Shown here piece after piece: positions 38,485-56,471 of a stretch of 64,000 nt of DNA. Position numbers and translations under genes: made by a program. The notes under the pieces were generated by a model, which saw only the letters and a program-made list of their open reading frames with translations, did no database searches and was not told where the DNA came from. Origin of the DNA: Prunus persica (Eukaryota; Streptophyta; Magnoliopsida; Rosales; Rosaceae); assembly GCF_000346465.2 (NCBI RefSeq), contig NC_034013.1, positions 3,345,912-3,409,911 of the forward strand, read 5' to 3'. Within the stretch, counting starts at the first letter, position 1. The number at the start of each line of letters is the position of its first letter.

Positions 38485-38940
38485 GAAGGAAAGAAAGAAA
38501 GAAAAAAGAGAGATGAGATAAAACTAAAGAGAAGGTAAAGAAAGAAAGAAAAAAGGAGACCATAAAAAAAAAGGGAGAAGAGAGACGAAAAAGAAAGGAA
38601 AACACAAAAGAAAAAGAAACATTATAAATATCAAAAGGCATACCATAAAATCACAAAGTTGTTTGTAGCATGGTGGATAAGATGTTTGAAAGAAATAAGG
38701 GTGGTAAGGGTTTGAAACCCCTTGTGTGTGGTGCTGAAGTCTCCATTTCTCTTCATTTTTTAGCTGGTTAGCGTGTATTACACGGGTTGACATGACCCGT
38801 TTAATAAACAGGTTAGACATGTATTATAGCAGGTTGACCCGAAACCCACCCGTTTATTAAACGGGTCAAAACGGGTTGACCTGAAATTGACCTTTTTTTC
38901 TCGTGCGGGTTTCGAGTCGTGTCCGAAATTGCCACCCCTA
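38185..38940. mobile_element. Inner hAT-like element with perfect TSD
   Basis: Left end TAGGGCTAGCAATGGG and right end ATTGCCACCCCTA, flanked on both sides by GGTACAAG (38177-38184 and 38941-38948). It is rich in GTGTCGTGT and ACCCGTTTA motifs near both ends. No transposase; non-autonomous. It inserted after the outer element. Confidence 0.88.
38655..38730 (+). mobile_element. Possible tRNA-derived SINE inside inner hAT element
   Basis: TAGCATGGTGGATAAG (about 38667-38682) is A-box-like and GGTTTGAAACCCC (about 38709-38721) is B-box-like, with about 40 bp between. Third-layer nesting is possible, but ends are not defined. Confidence 0.35.
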
Positions 38941-39429
38941 GGTACAAGGCGGAGATGGTACTGTTATCCTCATTCCCAAACCCGGCCCAATAAGTAATAT
39001 ATTTATGTTTATGTAATATACATATAATATAACTATGTATTGTTATAATTTAATATTTATTTAGTTTTTTCAAATTGAATTGAGATGATTGTGAGTAAGT
39101 TGAATTTTATAGGTCAATCAAATGTGGTTGATAGTTTAAGGTGAAATTAGTATTATAATGTAGGATAAGTATTTTTTTTATGCAAAAAAAACTCGGGAAT
39201 TTGGGGTAGGTTTGGGGAAAATCCCCCCGACGGGGAAGGGAACTCTCCAAAAATTCTTATCACCATACCCGGCCTCAAACTGGTTTGTTACCATCCCTAT
39301 TCGCGTTCTTCTTATCCCCCACAAACACAAAGATTGGGGTTCAGTAGCCACTATCCTTCTCCTCCTACCCTTCTATCCCTTCCTTTTGGCTTGCTTAATG
39401 ACGAAGTTGTGATAGGGTTGCTGAGGTGG

Positions 39430-40895
39430 ATCTATGTCTGATTTGTGCCAATCTGTTCATCTTCATCCTCCCTTGATTTTGGTGTGGGCCTAATCCGAGT
39501 GACTAAGAGCTTTAATTTTTCTTTAGGTTTTAAGGTAATTTTCTCGGTCTCTCCTTAGGAGAGTTTTTGTGTCATTATTTATGTTGGTATGTGTTCAATC
39601 TCTCCAAGCCGTGTCTTGGCGCGGTTTTTGGCTTTTCTTGAAAAAAAAAGTCACTAGAGTAAAGTCATGTGATTGTGATTTTTTGCTAGATTTGTGATTG
39701 GGGAAGTACCACAGCCATGATTATTTTTTGTACCCCACTGACATGAGGCATACAGTAGCCATGATTATCTTTCATACCTCATTAAAACATGCATCCTTTG
39801 AGTCTAAGTATGGGTTCAAGTGATTGGTTACCCTATGTGGCTTTTGTGAGCCAGCCTTTCGACTTATATCAATGATGTTTCTATCAGTTGGGAAAAAAAA
39901 GAGATTGATCATGACTTGTTTTTCTTCAAAATTTCATTATGTTTTTGTTTGACTTCTGTAGATCTAATATTTTCCTCTTCCTCAACGAAAGCTTGGAAAT
40001 TGAACCCATGTCGATAACAAAAGAACAAAGTCCTAACCCAACCGTATTTGCCTTCTATTGGTCTTATTTATTTATTATCAATTCTTTCTTTTTTTTTTAA
40101 AGTGATATGTGAATCAAAGAAAATTTAACAATGTTTAAATATTTTTCCTAAAATCCTAGCCGCTCTCTCCCTCTGTAAATCCTAAAGGAAAACTCCATAG
40201 AGGGGGGAGGAGGAAGAAAGCTTTACTGCCCCCTCCTCCCCATCTTCTCTTCTCGTCTTTTCCTTTTAAGTTAGTGAATAAGTCCACTAGGGTGTTTTGA
40301 ATAAAAAGTCTCTTGTGGTGGTTTCTTCTGAGCCATGGTTAGATTGAAGTTCCCCATCACCACTTTTAGTCTATGTTCTCAATCAAATCATGCTCCCAAA
40401 ACCCGCTCCCTAATGCCGCTCATATTCTCTAAATTTGATTCTACATTGTCTTTGACGGAGGTTGCTGCAAATCGCCCAATTGTTCTTTGGCAAGATTGTT
40501 GTTTTCATTTATTTGTTCGCTCTTATGAGCAGGTAGATTGCTGAAAATCATATTTTTCCTAGATCTGTTATAAATGCAGTGGTATGTGTGGCCGTGACGG
40601 CGCTTCTTTAGGTGGTGGTGATAGGGTTCGTCTAGGCTCATGGGTTGTTTTAGAGTTTTGGTTATGTTGGGTTTGTGGGCTTTATTTGGGGTTATGGTTA
40701 ATTGTGGTGATGTGGGCTAGTAGTTTTAGTGCGACTATTGTTCGTGTTAGTTTTGCTTGTATCATATTAGTTTGTTGCCCTCTTGGGATTGGTATTTTAG
40801 TTGTCTTGTTGATGTCTTCGATTGAACTGTTAAAGCTTATCTAATGAAGTTTCTATTTGATTAAAATAAAAAATAAAAAACAAAAAAACAATGTT
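39430..40895 (+). mobile_element. Cluster of LINE 3' tail-like fragments
   Basis: Three segments end in A-rich tails on the plus strand: about 39440-39650 (…GGCTTTTCTTG then a run of A), about 39830-39902 (TATCAATGATGTTTCTATC then A), and about 40580-40895 (TAATGAAGTTTCTATTTGAT then A-rich). These T/G-rich 3' UTRs with AATGAAGTTTC before poly(A) are typical of plant L1-type LINEs. A frame at 40335-40544 has no recognised domain and might be an ORF1 start of a deleted copy. Confidence 0.4.
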
Positions 40896-40959
40896 TAATT
40901 TTCTCAATTGCATGGAATTCGCAGTGTTATTGGTTTTAATTTCTTCACATCTTTTTTTG

Positions 40960-41148
40960 CCACTCACCCCCCCTTTTTTTTTACACCCCCTTTTTTAAGG
41001 AGGGGGGGGGGGGCAAAAAAAGGGGGGGGGAGAATCCCCCCCCCTTTTTTTTTTTATTTTAAAGTTTCTTGTCTCTAATTTTTTGCGAAAAAAATGTTTT
41101 TTTTTGCCTTTTCCTTTTTTGGGGGTTAAAAAAAAAATTTTTTTTTTT

Positions 41149-41196
<48 letters not shown>

Positions 41197-41200
41197 AAAG
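40960..41200. other. Homopolymer block, probable assembly artefact
   Basis: Long pure runs of C, G, T and A follow each other, including about 36 C and about 13 A near 41150-41199 and several runs of 8-12 G. Such composition is not seen elsewhere in the window apart from the C run at 29845-29863. It suggests a badly resolved gap or read error rather than biology. Confidence 0.6.
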
Positions 41201-41594
41201 GGAAGCTACATAACAAAGGAAGGCTTGATAGAAATACACACAAAATGAAACTTTGAATGTCAAGTCCATCATAAGTCTTTCCGGTTTGGAGTTGTGGGTA
41301 TGCTTGGCGCTGGTGGTGAGAGTAACCAATCTCCCCCTAAACTTTTAGGGTAGCAAAAAAAAAAAAAAGTCAAATCCATCAAAATTGAAACGATTGTCCT
41401 TTTAATGAATCAAACCATAATTCTGTAAATTCTTGAAACAAACCATAGGTATTGACTAGATATTCTTGAAAGTAAAAGTCACATACCAAAATTTCCTAAG
41501 AGCAAGCCCAATTAAGGCTCTAAATGGGGCTGCACCACCCTTGGGCTTTAAAAGGTAGCACCTGGGTTCAGAAAGTCATCCCTAATAGAAGTAA

Positions 41595-42001
41595 GAGCAT
41601 CTACAATCATGCTCTCTATTTTTCAGTTAAAATTTAGCTAAAAATACTAGAAAACTATTTTAGGAGCTCTCTATAAAATTTCAACTCCAACCATACTCCC
41701 TAGTCTAAAGAGTCATAAATATTTTTAATAAATTTTAATTCAATTTTTGAATAAAGTGTAGACACAAAAACAATAATAAAAAATAGTTGGCATTAAATAA
41801 ATGCTTAAAATAATATTACATATATAAGCATTTAATTATAGGGAGTCACTAGGAATACTTTCTCTCTCCTCATATTTAGGAGCTCCTAGAGGTCTCCCTA
41901 TTTTAGGAGCTGGATAGAGAGCATGGTTGGAGGTGAGTTTTTTCAATTTCTCCCTAAATTTTAGCTAAGGAGGTAGTTTAGGGATCCTATTGTGGATACT
42001 T
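41595..42001. mobile_element. Inner MITE (PIF/Harbinger type)
   Basis: Left end GAGCATCTACAATCATGCTC and right end, as reverse complement, AAGTATCCACAATAGGATCC are alike. TAA is at 41592-41594 and 42002-42004. Internal motifs GCTCTCTAT near the left and AGGAGCT...AGAGAGC near the right are inverted. About 407 bp, no gene. Confidence 0.7.
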
Positions 42002-42070
42002 TAAGTTGGGTCTTTAAAAAATCAACACTTCAGAAAGTCTGCTTTCCTTGACTGATCCAATGGCTGACCT

Positions 42071-42504
42071 TAGGGGTGGGCATCGGGATCGAAAATCAGA
42101 ACACCGAACTGAACCGGTGAAAAAAAACAGGAAAAAAAATCGGTTGACCAAAAAAGTCAACAAATCAGACCCAACCGGTTTCGATTCCGGTTTTACACCG
42201 CACCGGACTGAACCAGACCAGTCATAAATATTTTTTTTTATTTTTACAAAATTTTAAAATCTAATGTCATATTTTAAATTTTATAATAACTATTTTTCCA
42301 AGTTCAACTTCAAAAAAATTCTAAATGTATGAATTGGATTATTTGTTAATTTTTTGAGCCAAAAAAATAAGTTATTTAAAATAATAATAAATTAATAATC
42401 CGGTTCAAAATCGAAATTGGATCAAACCGAACCGGTTAAATAGTTTCGATTTCAGTTTCGATTTGAAGTGAGAACCGAACTGAACCAGACCGCGTCCACC
42501 CCTA
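42071..42504. mobile_element. hAT MITE with perfect 8-bp TSD
   Basis: Left end TAGGGGTGGGC and right end GTCCACCCCTA, flanked by GCTGACCT at 42063-42070 and 42505-42512. It contains many ACCGG/CCGGT and GAACCG subterminal motifs. 434 bp, non-coding. Confidence 0.88.
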
Positions 42505-43599
42505 GCTGACCTGTGTTTTTTTACTTTCCTTGGCAGCCCCCTTTTTGCTTCTATTTTTTTTATAGGCTGCCAAGTGTTGATGCTGTTATTTTTTGTTTTT
42601 TTTTTTGTAATTTTTTTTTTCTGTTTGTTGTTTCCTTGTGTCTGCTTTCAATTTATATTATTTTTCAGAATCTCATCCAAATTTTACTTTTTTTTTTATT
42701 GAAATATTCATTAAGAAAAATTAACATAACACAAACATCCATAAACACAAAATAAGTTTCCAACAAAAAAATTTAGCATGTAAATTATAAAATTAAAACA
42801 TTTAGAGCTCCAAATATAGAGCCTTCATTGTGGAAAGATTCTTTTACAACTCAAAAGATTCCACTGAAGCTCTAAATGGGGCTCCATCCATCATTTGTAG
42901 AGCCTACCATTGGGCTCGCCCTAAAATTAGAACTCACTGTCGAGGGCAAAAATTAAACCCAAAAGAAAACTCACCCATGCCTCCCAAGAGCAAAAATGCC
43001 TTGGTTCTTAGCTATTTGTGTGAATTCTGCCCTCATTTCATATGACACACTATGGAATTTCAATATTCCCAGAAATCCAAGCCTTGTGCAACCCAATCAA
43101 TTCATTCAGCCCATTCTGATTTTTAATTTAGACCACAAGGACAGTCTTGAATATTTCAAAGAGTTGGCAACGAAGGCAGGTCGCAGCCTTGTGGATCATA
43201 TATACATCTGAATCCTATTATCCAACAAGTTTTTGGGCTTTGGAAAATTCATTTGAATAAAACAAACCCATATATGTTGTTTCGCAAAAATAGCTTAAGA
43301 TATGCTTTACACCGTTCCAGAGGACGATCAATTCGACTATCATCGCCGGGGCTCTTTCCGAAACAGTGAGGAATTGACCCCAAGCAAGGACCCCTTAAAT
43401 CTCATTGAAACTTGATAAACCAGAGGCATATGAATCAGAAGAAACCACATTTTTAGTATTGCTAAGAATTTGGTCATAAAAGGAGGCGTGAAGAAGAACA
43501 AAGAACGTGAGAGAAAACAAAAACCCAAAGACTGCTGTCGATTTGCATTGGAACCCCAAATCTGAGAGGTACAACCATGAACAATAACTAAAATACAAG

Positions 43600-43604
<5 letters not shown>

Positions 43605-43662
<58 letters not shown>
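43605..43662. repeat. (AG)n microsatellite
   Basis: About 29 AG repeats just downstream of the presumed 3' end of the JMJ706-like gene. Confidence 0.95.
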
Positions 43663-43663
<1 letters not shown>

Positions 43664-43677
43664 CATTTTCTCTGCAT

Positions 43678-43683
43678 TTTATT
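43678..43683 (-). terminator. Possible polyadenylation signal of JMJ706-like gene
   Basis: TTTATT on the plus strand is AATAAA on the transcript strand, about 520 bases after the stop codon. This would give a 3' UTR of about 0.5 kb. Plant signals are degenerate, so this is tentative. Confidence 0.3.
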
Positions 43684-44199
43684 CAACTAGTTGTCAAGGT
43701 TACAAAAAAGAATAAAGAACCTGTAATAATAATAAAAGGAAGCAGCGAGAGAATAGTTGTAGTGAGAGAAGATGAGTGGGAATACCCACTTCACTCACAA
43801 GAATTGAACCAACTGGCTGACTGATTAACAAAAACAAATTTACATGGAAATTCCACTAACCCAATCTCTACTCTGTTTAAGCTTTTGCAGGAAAGAAGGT
43901 TCTCCTGCCAAAGATGGAAAAATACCCCGGCCCGAGAACCTCAAGAATCACCAACTGTGCAAATTGCCCCAATTTCAGGGCCTGCACAAAGAATGTGAAT
44001 TTTTTTATCCTAGGTTAATAATTTGTTGTCACTGCTCCCAGAATCAAATCTTTAGCTTTACCCGTGTTGTTAGATCCCCGTTAGAGAAGATGAAATTGTA
44101 GTTAGCAAGGTCAAGGTCAGGTTCTATGATCATGCTCTCTCTACAGGGTAGGCAGGCCAACCAGATAGTTGGCTCTTCCTCCTCCTAGCAATCTAATCT

Positions 44200-49963
<5,764 letters not shown>

Positions 49964-50434
49964 CTCATTCCGAAGACGCTCTTTGTACGCCTCCGTCTTT
50001 GTTCACCGCAACACACAAAGGATAAGAAACAAAAACCGCAGAAACCGAATCCAAATCGGAGAACCAAACCCTAGATCACAATCCCAGCCACGGCCAATCA
50101 ACAGCAAGCCTCGAACGAGAACCAGGCAACCCACATTCTCACCAAACGTGCAAAACGGCAACGTAAAGCTTCGAAATCAGAGATCCAAAGCCTCCAACCA
50201 CCGAGTCAACGAAAAAACAGGAACAAGTTCGAAGACAGTCGATGAGAGAGGAAGACACAGCGGTTTTCCGGCAGAAGATGGATGCTACTCGCCGGAGGCA
50301 AAGCGGTTTTCCGGCGACGTAGGAAGCTTCCCGGCAAAAAGCAGGGAGAGAGAAATAGTGAAAGAGAAGAGAGAGAGAAAGAGAAAGAAAGAGAGGGTGG
50401 GCTAAAGAAAGAAACCGAAAAAGGTCTTCGAGGA

Positions 50435-50455
50435 GGATAATTTATAGTTTTATAG
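50435..50455 (-). promoter_or_regulatory. TATA-like element of JMJ706-like gene
   Basis: On the minus strand CTATAAAACTATAAATTATC lies about 480-490 bases upstream of the ATG. It is followed by a CT-rich leader (50340-50405, GA-rich on the plus strand). That fits a start site near 50410 and a 5' UTR of about 450 bases. This is inference from motif and position only. Confidence 0.4.
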
Positions 50456-51296
50456 CCGTAAAATATTAAACGCTTTTATTGAGTCTCGTCTGTTCTCACT
50501 AGGAAACTGGATTGGTTAAGGAAATAAATATAAAAAGGGAAATTAATTACAAGTTAATTTTTTTTAATTTTTTCTCAAATTTGTTTTTGAAAAAATAATT
50601 GAAGCATATTAAATATTTTAATGAGAAAATAGAAAGTTTGTGTGAACCAAAGTGGTGGTTGTTAGGTGGTTCAACCAAACGCTAGCCGGCCAAAACGCGT
50701 TTTTACTTCTCTTCGCGCGTTTCGCTGGATCTGGAAGCCTTCCGTTTTTCTTTTTATCACGACAGTACCCCGGAAAGAACTTCGGTTGGGGTAAAAAAAG
50801 GAGGGAATAAATGCTTTAGAGGAAGGGTATTTTAGTCTATTCGGAGAACGGTGTTATCGAAGAGTTCTGGTTGCTGTTTGGGTCAGAGAAAAAGAGAGTT
50901 ACAGGAAAGACGAAATTATCACGTGTGTAAAAGCCTGAGTCTCAACAAGTACCAGAAGGCGGAAATTTGACCGTTGATTGGGTTACGAGGTCTTGATTTG
51001 GACGGCTCAGATTTGACAAGAATACAGAGTCTGAAATTCCCGTATGCATGTACTTGATCGTTGAAACTTCCTCGTTGCACAAGACCAATTACACCTACCT
51101 TCCAGTTAGTTAGCCTTTTTGGCGCTAAAAGACATTTTAGTCCTCGGTTGGTTGCCCACTTTCCACGGAAGGTGAGGGTCGGTTTCGACATTGCGCGGGC
51201 CTTTCCACAAGGGAGGCACCAAGACACTTCCGTGTAAGTGGATTAACTACCCTCATGCGTGACCAAACGTAGTTCCGAACAACAAGATGGACTCGA

Positions 51297-51334
51297 CACG
51301 TGGCGGTACGATTTGAGCCCAAAAAGACACGTGG
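51297..51334. promoter_or_regulatory. Paired ACGTGG (ABRE/G-box-like) motifs
   Basis: CACGTGGC at 51297-51304 and CACGTGG at 51328-51334 lie in the same orientation; a further CACGTG-type site is at about 50920. Such ACGT-core motifs bind bZIP/bHLH factors. The target gene is unclear: the JMJ706-like gene is about 0.9 kb away. Confidence 0.35.
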
Positions 51335-52410
51335 ACGTGGATAAGACTGCGGTTTCTGGCTGTTTGTATATTACTGTGGGTGGTGCCAGAGCTGGAATAG
51401 CTGGCAGTTAGTGCAGGTTTCACGCGCCCAGATGACCGGTCCCAGTTTTTCCCGTTTTCGTTCTCTCACGAGAAGAGAACCTTATTTATGCTCTCTCAGA
51501 AAAATTAGAAAAATCAACTAGTCTTTAGTTGATTTTTATTTTAGGTTCCACTCGCATGAATTGTTAAGTTCGATTACTAGTTCTAGCTAATCTCATTGTG
51601 GGGAATAGCATTATTACATTTCGTTAACTCATATGCAAATCTCGTTCACATGTAACTTTTCTCATTTGTATATTTTTATACCAAATTCCTGATATGTATT
51701 CACCCGTAGTAAAAATATTTTACAAATATTCTATTGTTTGGCAACAACAAAAAAAAACTAGAAAAACCATGGACGGTTTCCGGTCACTCTCTGGGCTAGT
51801 TTTTCTCTCTCCTAATGCTATTGGTTACTTGCGCCTTGAGCTTTTGTTACGCGGAGGTTGGCCTAATGATTAGTTTTCCACAGTCAGCGAAAACGAAGCC
51901 TTTGAATAAGAAAATTAATTTAAATTATATTTCTTATTTTATATATTTATTTACACATGGACTCAAGGCGTAGGTCTTGGTCTTAATGGCGGCTCGGCTG
52001 TTACACTATGTCAAAGACTTGGAAACGTGTCAAACAGGTCATCGGCTCAGCTTGGCTTGACCACAAGCCACGTAAGTGACAAAAAAGTCCTTTTCAAAAA
52101 AGAATATTTCAAGGAAATGCCGCAGTTAATGACCCTATCGAATCACGGATTTTACTCAACCTGTTTTTACTACTTTGCGTGTGTAGTGGTGGTGGACGAC
52201 TCGCTTTTGAACAGCTCACTTTTGTATTGGGTGAGGGTATATTTGGAATTTCGCTGCGATTGTTGTGTGAAGAAACGGCAGCGTTTTGGGTGGGGTAATG
52301 ATTCTGGTTGTGTTGAAATGACGAAAATGCCCTGGTGATGGATGGATGTATGGATAGTGGGAATTCAGTTGAGGAGCTTTCAAGTCTTTTCCTTGAGATT
52401 TCTTTCAGGG

Positions 52411-52438
52411 TATGCGTAATGCGTAATGCGTAATGCGT
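52411..52438. repeat. 9-bp tandem repeat (GCGTAATGC)
   Basis: About three copies of ATGCGTAAT in a row. Confidence 0.8.
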
Positions 52439-53714
52439 ATCATATTCATTCATGTTATTGTTTGGAGTACAAATAGTCTTTTTCCATGGACCACCATCAA
52501 TGAAAAGTAAGAAACCAGCCAGCCTTTGTCCTTAAGTAAAAAATTTAAAGAACTAAAAGGGGAAAAGAGATCCAGAATCTTCATTTGTTTCAACCATTTA
52601 TATTCCCCTCCTTCAAAATCCTGTCCATATACAAAGCTCATGTTGATTATGATTCCAAAATTCAAGTTTTTTAGGGCAACAATAATGCTAAAAAGTATTG
52701 TGTAGTATTGAAATACGGTCACATAATATCAATTCACGTGTTATAATATGAATGAACAATAAGATTGATATTTTTCATTTTTTGGATACAATATCAATAA
52801 ATACTTACTCATATTATAACACATGGACTGGTTATAATATGTGGTTGTATTCTTATAACAACGGAGTTAGCTAATGTAGTGTAGTCACAAAATGTGATGA
52901 TTTTTTTAGTACTATTAATTCGTCTTAAGCAAAGAGAGAACTCTAAGGAAAGAAACCCCAGCCGCCACCTGACTTGGGGGTCGATGGCCTCTCTCCCCTC
53001 TCCTTCCCTCTCTTTTCCCTTAAATTATGCTTTATAATTTTATTTTATGGTGTGAAAACAACCACTGTAAAACATTGTCGTCACTGTACTAGACTACTAG
53101 TTGCTTGTCCTAAGCATTCACATCCTTTTGGGTTTGATACCACATTTATTTACCATAAATGGATTTGCATGAACAAGTAGCCAAGCAGGGAAGGGGAAAA
53201 AAAGAAGTGGCAAGTTGACCAAAAACGGGTTAACAACTTAACATCTAAGTATCCCTAAGAAAAGGCACAAATGCCCAAAAGCGGCAAGCTTGGAAGTTAA
53301 ATGGGTTTTTGCCGTTTTAGAATTTCAAGTCCAACCTGGTCAGAGAGAAGAAAAAGGGGAAGTCTTCAGCATTGAAGTAGACCCACATTAACATATTCCA
53401 AAAGGTTTGTGAATTAATGAGTGATTTTCAACAGTGACGAGAAAAAAAAACAAACAAATAATTTATATTGATGTGGATGTTTAAAATTCCCTTTTTTTTG
53501 CCCTTTTTTTTGCCAAATGTTAAAAATTCCATTTGGATACTCAGCCAAGTAGGGCCACTCTAATTGATTCGTGGACCTGTTTTGTTATCATGGCACATGG
53601 ATCGTTGACTACGATTAATTAATTACAAGGCTAATTAGGCATATCATAGCTTCCAAGAGTTTTACTTACTAAAAAAGAAAGCTTCCAACAGTTTTGGTAA
53701 CTATAGGGTAGGTT

Positions 53715-54665
53715 TAGAGATGGCAATGGGATGAATAGGAGATGGATATGTTATTCTCATTCTCATTCTCATTCATAGGATTAAGTTTTCTTTTTCTATT
53801 TCCGCCTCCATACTAGTAATATTGAAATTATGAATTCCTCGTCCTCGTCTTCGTGGGAATGAATTGTTGAAAATTATTAGTTTAAAACAAAACTAAGAAA
53901 CATGAAAACCGCTTTACATCTTTCGGACAGCCTGAAGAAAATCATAGGGCCATATTGGCTAAACTTATAGTCCTGCACTGGCTAAATCTGAACCCAACGC
54001 AACATGACATCTTTCCCTTTTTAGAGCTCCAAATTATATTGAAGGGAGGCAACTTCTTGTGTACGTGGGCCAAAATACGATGACTATATCATGGCGACGA
54101 CATCGTTTCACAGCGACTACTTCCACATCACAAAATAAACTAACAATCTTAATGAAAAAGAGAGAGAAGGAGAAAAGAAGGGATGACAAGATACCAAAGA
54201 GGGGAGGAGCTAAGACTTTTTCTTAGGGTTTTCTCTTTTTTGTAATAAAAAAGTAAGTTAGAATAAGGAATTTTTCTTAGGGTTTTCTCTTTTTTGTAAT
54301 AAAAAAGTAAGTTAGAATAAGGAATAAAAAGAACAAAAGTTTTGTCCTAGACTTACATTTTTTATGTTATTTAATTCAATATAAAATATAATATGCAGAA
54401 TATAAAATTTGGTGGGAGTGATGGACACAGCTGTCACGTAACAAAATATTCATATAAAAAATAAATAATATATACATATATATTTTAAACGGGGTAGATT
54501 TAGGTTGGGGATTAAAATACCATCCCTGCTTCACCCCAAAGATCATACCCGAAAATTTCCCCATACCTAATTTATATTCTTCATTCATACCCGACTCAAT
54601 AGGATTGAAGCCCCTCGAAGACCCTAACCCGTATAGAAAATTTTCATCCCTAGATTGCCATCCCT
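53715..54665. mobile_element. hAT-like non-autonomous element, diverged
   Basis: Left end TAGAGATGGCAATGGG and right end GATTGCCATCCCT are imperfect inverted termini of the hAT type. GGATG/CATCC-like motifs and ACCC-rich sequence (about 54480-54660) lie near the right end. I could not find a clear 8-bp target duplication. No transposase. Confidence 0.5.
54217..54324 (+). repeat. Exact 54-bp tandem duplication
   Basis: 54217-54270 and 54271-54324 are identical, each beginning TTTTTCTTAGGGTTTTCTCT and ending AGAATAAGGAA. Identity suggests a recent event or an assembly duplication. Confidence 0.9.
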
Positions 54666-54669
54666 TTTT

Positions 54670-56440
54670 CGAACATGTTGTGAGCATGCAAGGGTCGCAC
54701 TCCATGAGGTCGACGGAGGACCTCAACAACCAATTTTCCGATGTCCATGAGGTCACCCAACCCCGTTTGTCCCTTAATAGATTTGCACTAACCGATTTAG
54801 TTCAGTAAGTTTGATCGATTTTTCGGTAGAAATGCCAAACCCTAGTACTTACTCCCAATTTATAATTAAATATCACTCTTTTGTTCGAAAAAGTAAACAT
54901 AGATAAATTAATAAAGATAAAAGGGGATTGACAAAAAAAAAATCACTATTTAATAACTGATGTAAAAATATGTTACATCAACTTTCGACAAAAATAAAAC
55001 TAGAATGACACAACAACAAAAATTTGGTACTTTTCATTTTTCCCTAGTGGCTGAAATCTTAATCCCAAAGGAGAAATTTAACCAATTAGGAAATACTTGT
55101 TCCATAAAGATTTATGCCAAAAGAAACCATGTCCTTGTGCTCTTTCTTATTCGCTTCTGTCACATTCTTAGTGGCTGACTCCTTAAGGAATCTTATTTTC
55201 AATAGCTAATCCACTTTGATTAAGCCAAAGCTCACAGCTTAAGCAAAAGTCATTTAACTATGCAATCATGCAGAGGAAGCAGCCTCATCATCATCACACA
55301 AAAACTATCCTCACCAACTAGCAACAAGCCAACGACACCACCACCATTGGGAATCTCATGGATAGTCGGTAACCCATATAAAAATAAATATTATTTTAAT
55401 TAATTAATTATTATTTTAGAAATTAAACACCCTTTACATGATTTAACTAATCCCTAGCACATTATACCTAGGTGGCCCAACCATCCACTAACAAGAATTG
55501 CTAAATTAAGAAATGAAAGGGAATTTGTTTAATTAAAGTTGGTGATCTCCCATTAACCTGTTGCATCACAAGGTTAGTCTAGTCTTAATCAACCACACAC
55601 ACAAAGCGCATGTCTCGGGGGTAGTAGGACAAGGTCACATTGGAAAAAGGTTGTGTCAATGAGTTGTCACTTGTTGCCATGGTAATCAATGACGAGAGAT
55701 CCTATGATATTAGCTTTTCTTTTTCTTCTGGTTGGGAAGGAATCAAACAATTCACCTATCTTAATCCGAATTCATGATTTACTCACGACTTTAAACTACC
55801 TCGAGAGATAATGACAAAGAAAAAAATAACAGTAAAGTTGAATTGAAACTAGCTTGTGTTGCTAGTTAAAAGTAAACTTAATGCGATAGAGAACTAAGTG
55901 CATATTGAGGAGGAATTTCCCTAAAAGCTTTGAAATAATTGAAATAAAAACATTCAAGGATTATGAAATATGCTTATGTTAGTGTTTGAAATTTGGAACA
56001 AGTTTTGGGTTTGGATGTAGTACCAAACAATAATTATCCTAGAACTTAAGTTTTGTAATCCTTCATGTCTCATACGCCCAAAATATTTTTCTCCTTTTAG
56101 TTATTGGTTTAGTGGTATTTCGCTCCATTTTTTTGAAAGATGTCTCAAATTCAAAAATTCATTCTAAGATGAAAAGAAAAAATTAGATCAAATCATTTGT
56201 AGAAATTTGTTCAAATCAAGGCAATGTTACTTTGATTTCATATATCTTTTTTGTTACTCTTTTTTAAGGTTTAATTACTATCATGCCCTTTAAAAATATG
56301 GTTAAATCTCTCATTTCTCCGGAGTCACAATGATCAAATCTCACTTGCTCAAATCTCATAAAAGATACTTGAGTTTAAAAAAGAAGGAAAAAGCCTAAAT
56401 TACATATGAATTGAGACAAAAGTTTTGCTCAAATAGGACC
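54670..56440. other. AT-rich intergenic DNA, nothing recognised
   Basis: I see no coding region, RNA gene or terminal repeat in this stretch. Confidence 0.4.
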
Positions 56441-56471
56441 TATCTAATGTTGGTGTAGGTATCCATATAAG

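Larger units (their letters stand above)
38045..39299. mobile_element. Outer hAT-like element (nested host)
   Basis: Left end TAGGGATGGCAAAAAA and right end TTACCATCCCTA are hAT-type inverted termini. Flanks TTCATGTT (38037-38044) and TTCGCGTT (39300-39307) match at 6 of 8 positions, an aged target duplication. Subterminal GGGT/ACCC-rich motifs are present. A second hAT element lies inside at 38185-38940. There is no transposase gene. Confidence 0.75.
41500..42921. mobile_element. Harbinger-like MITE, disrupted by two insertions
   Basis: Left end GAGCAAGCCCAATTAAGGCT; right end, as reverse complement, GGGCGAGCCCAATGGTAGGC. TAA flanks both sides (41497-41499 and 42922-42924). CTCTAAATGGGGCT occurs near both ends. 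A second MITE (41595-42001) and a hAT element (42071-42504) lie inside. No coding capacity. Confidence 0.75.
50460..53710. other. Intergenic, upstream of JMJ706-like gene
   Basis: I see no supported gene. Open frames at 50919-51322 and 52027-52453 have no known domain and overlap on opposite strands. The first kilobase is less AT-rich than its surroundings and may be promoter. Three ACGTG-core motifs are noted separately. Confidence 0.4.

Noticed and set aside
38258..38820. Long Phe/Leu/Ser-rich minus-strand frames
   Set aside because: They come from GA/AAAG-rich low-complexity sequence inside the inner hAT element and show no domain.
40995..41329. Poly-Gly/Lys frames
   Set aside because: Produced by homopolymer runs that are probably assembly artefacts.
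49983..50405. 140-residue plus-strand frame, Arg/Ser-rich
   Set aside because: It lies opposite the JMJ706-like 5' UTR, has repeat-driven composition and no recognisable domain.
52027..52453. Opposing frames of about 100 residues that could be a small gene
   Set aside because: No domain, no splice context, and frames overlap on both strands without a clear coding bias.
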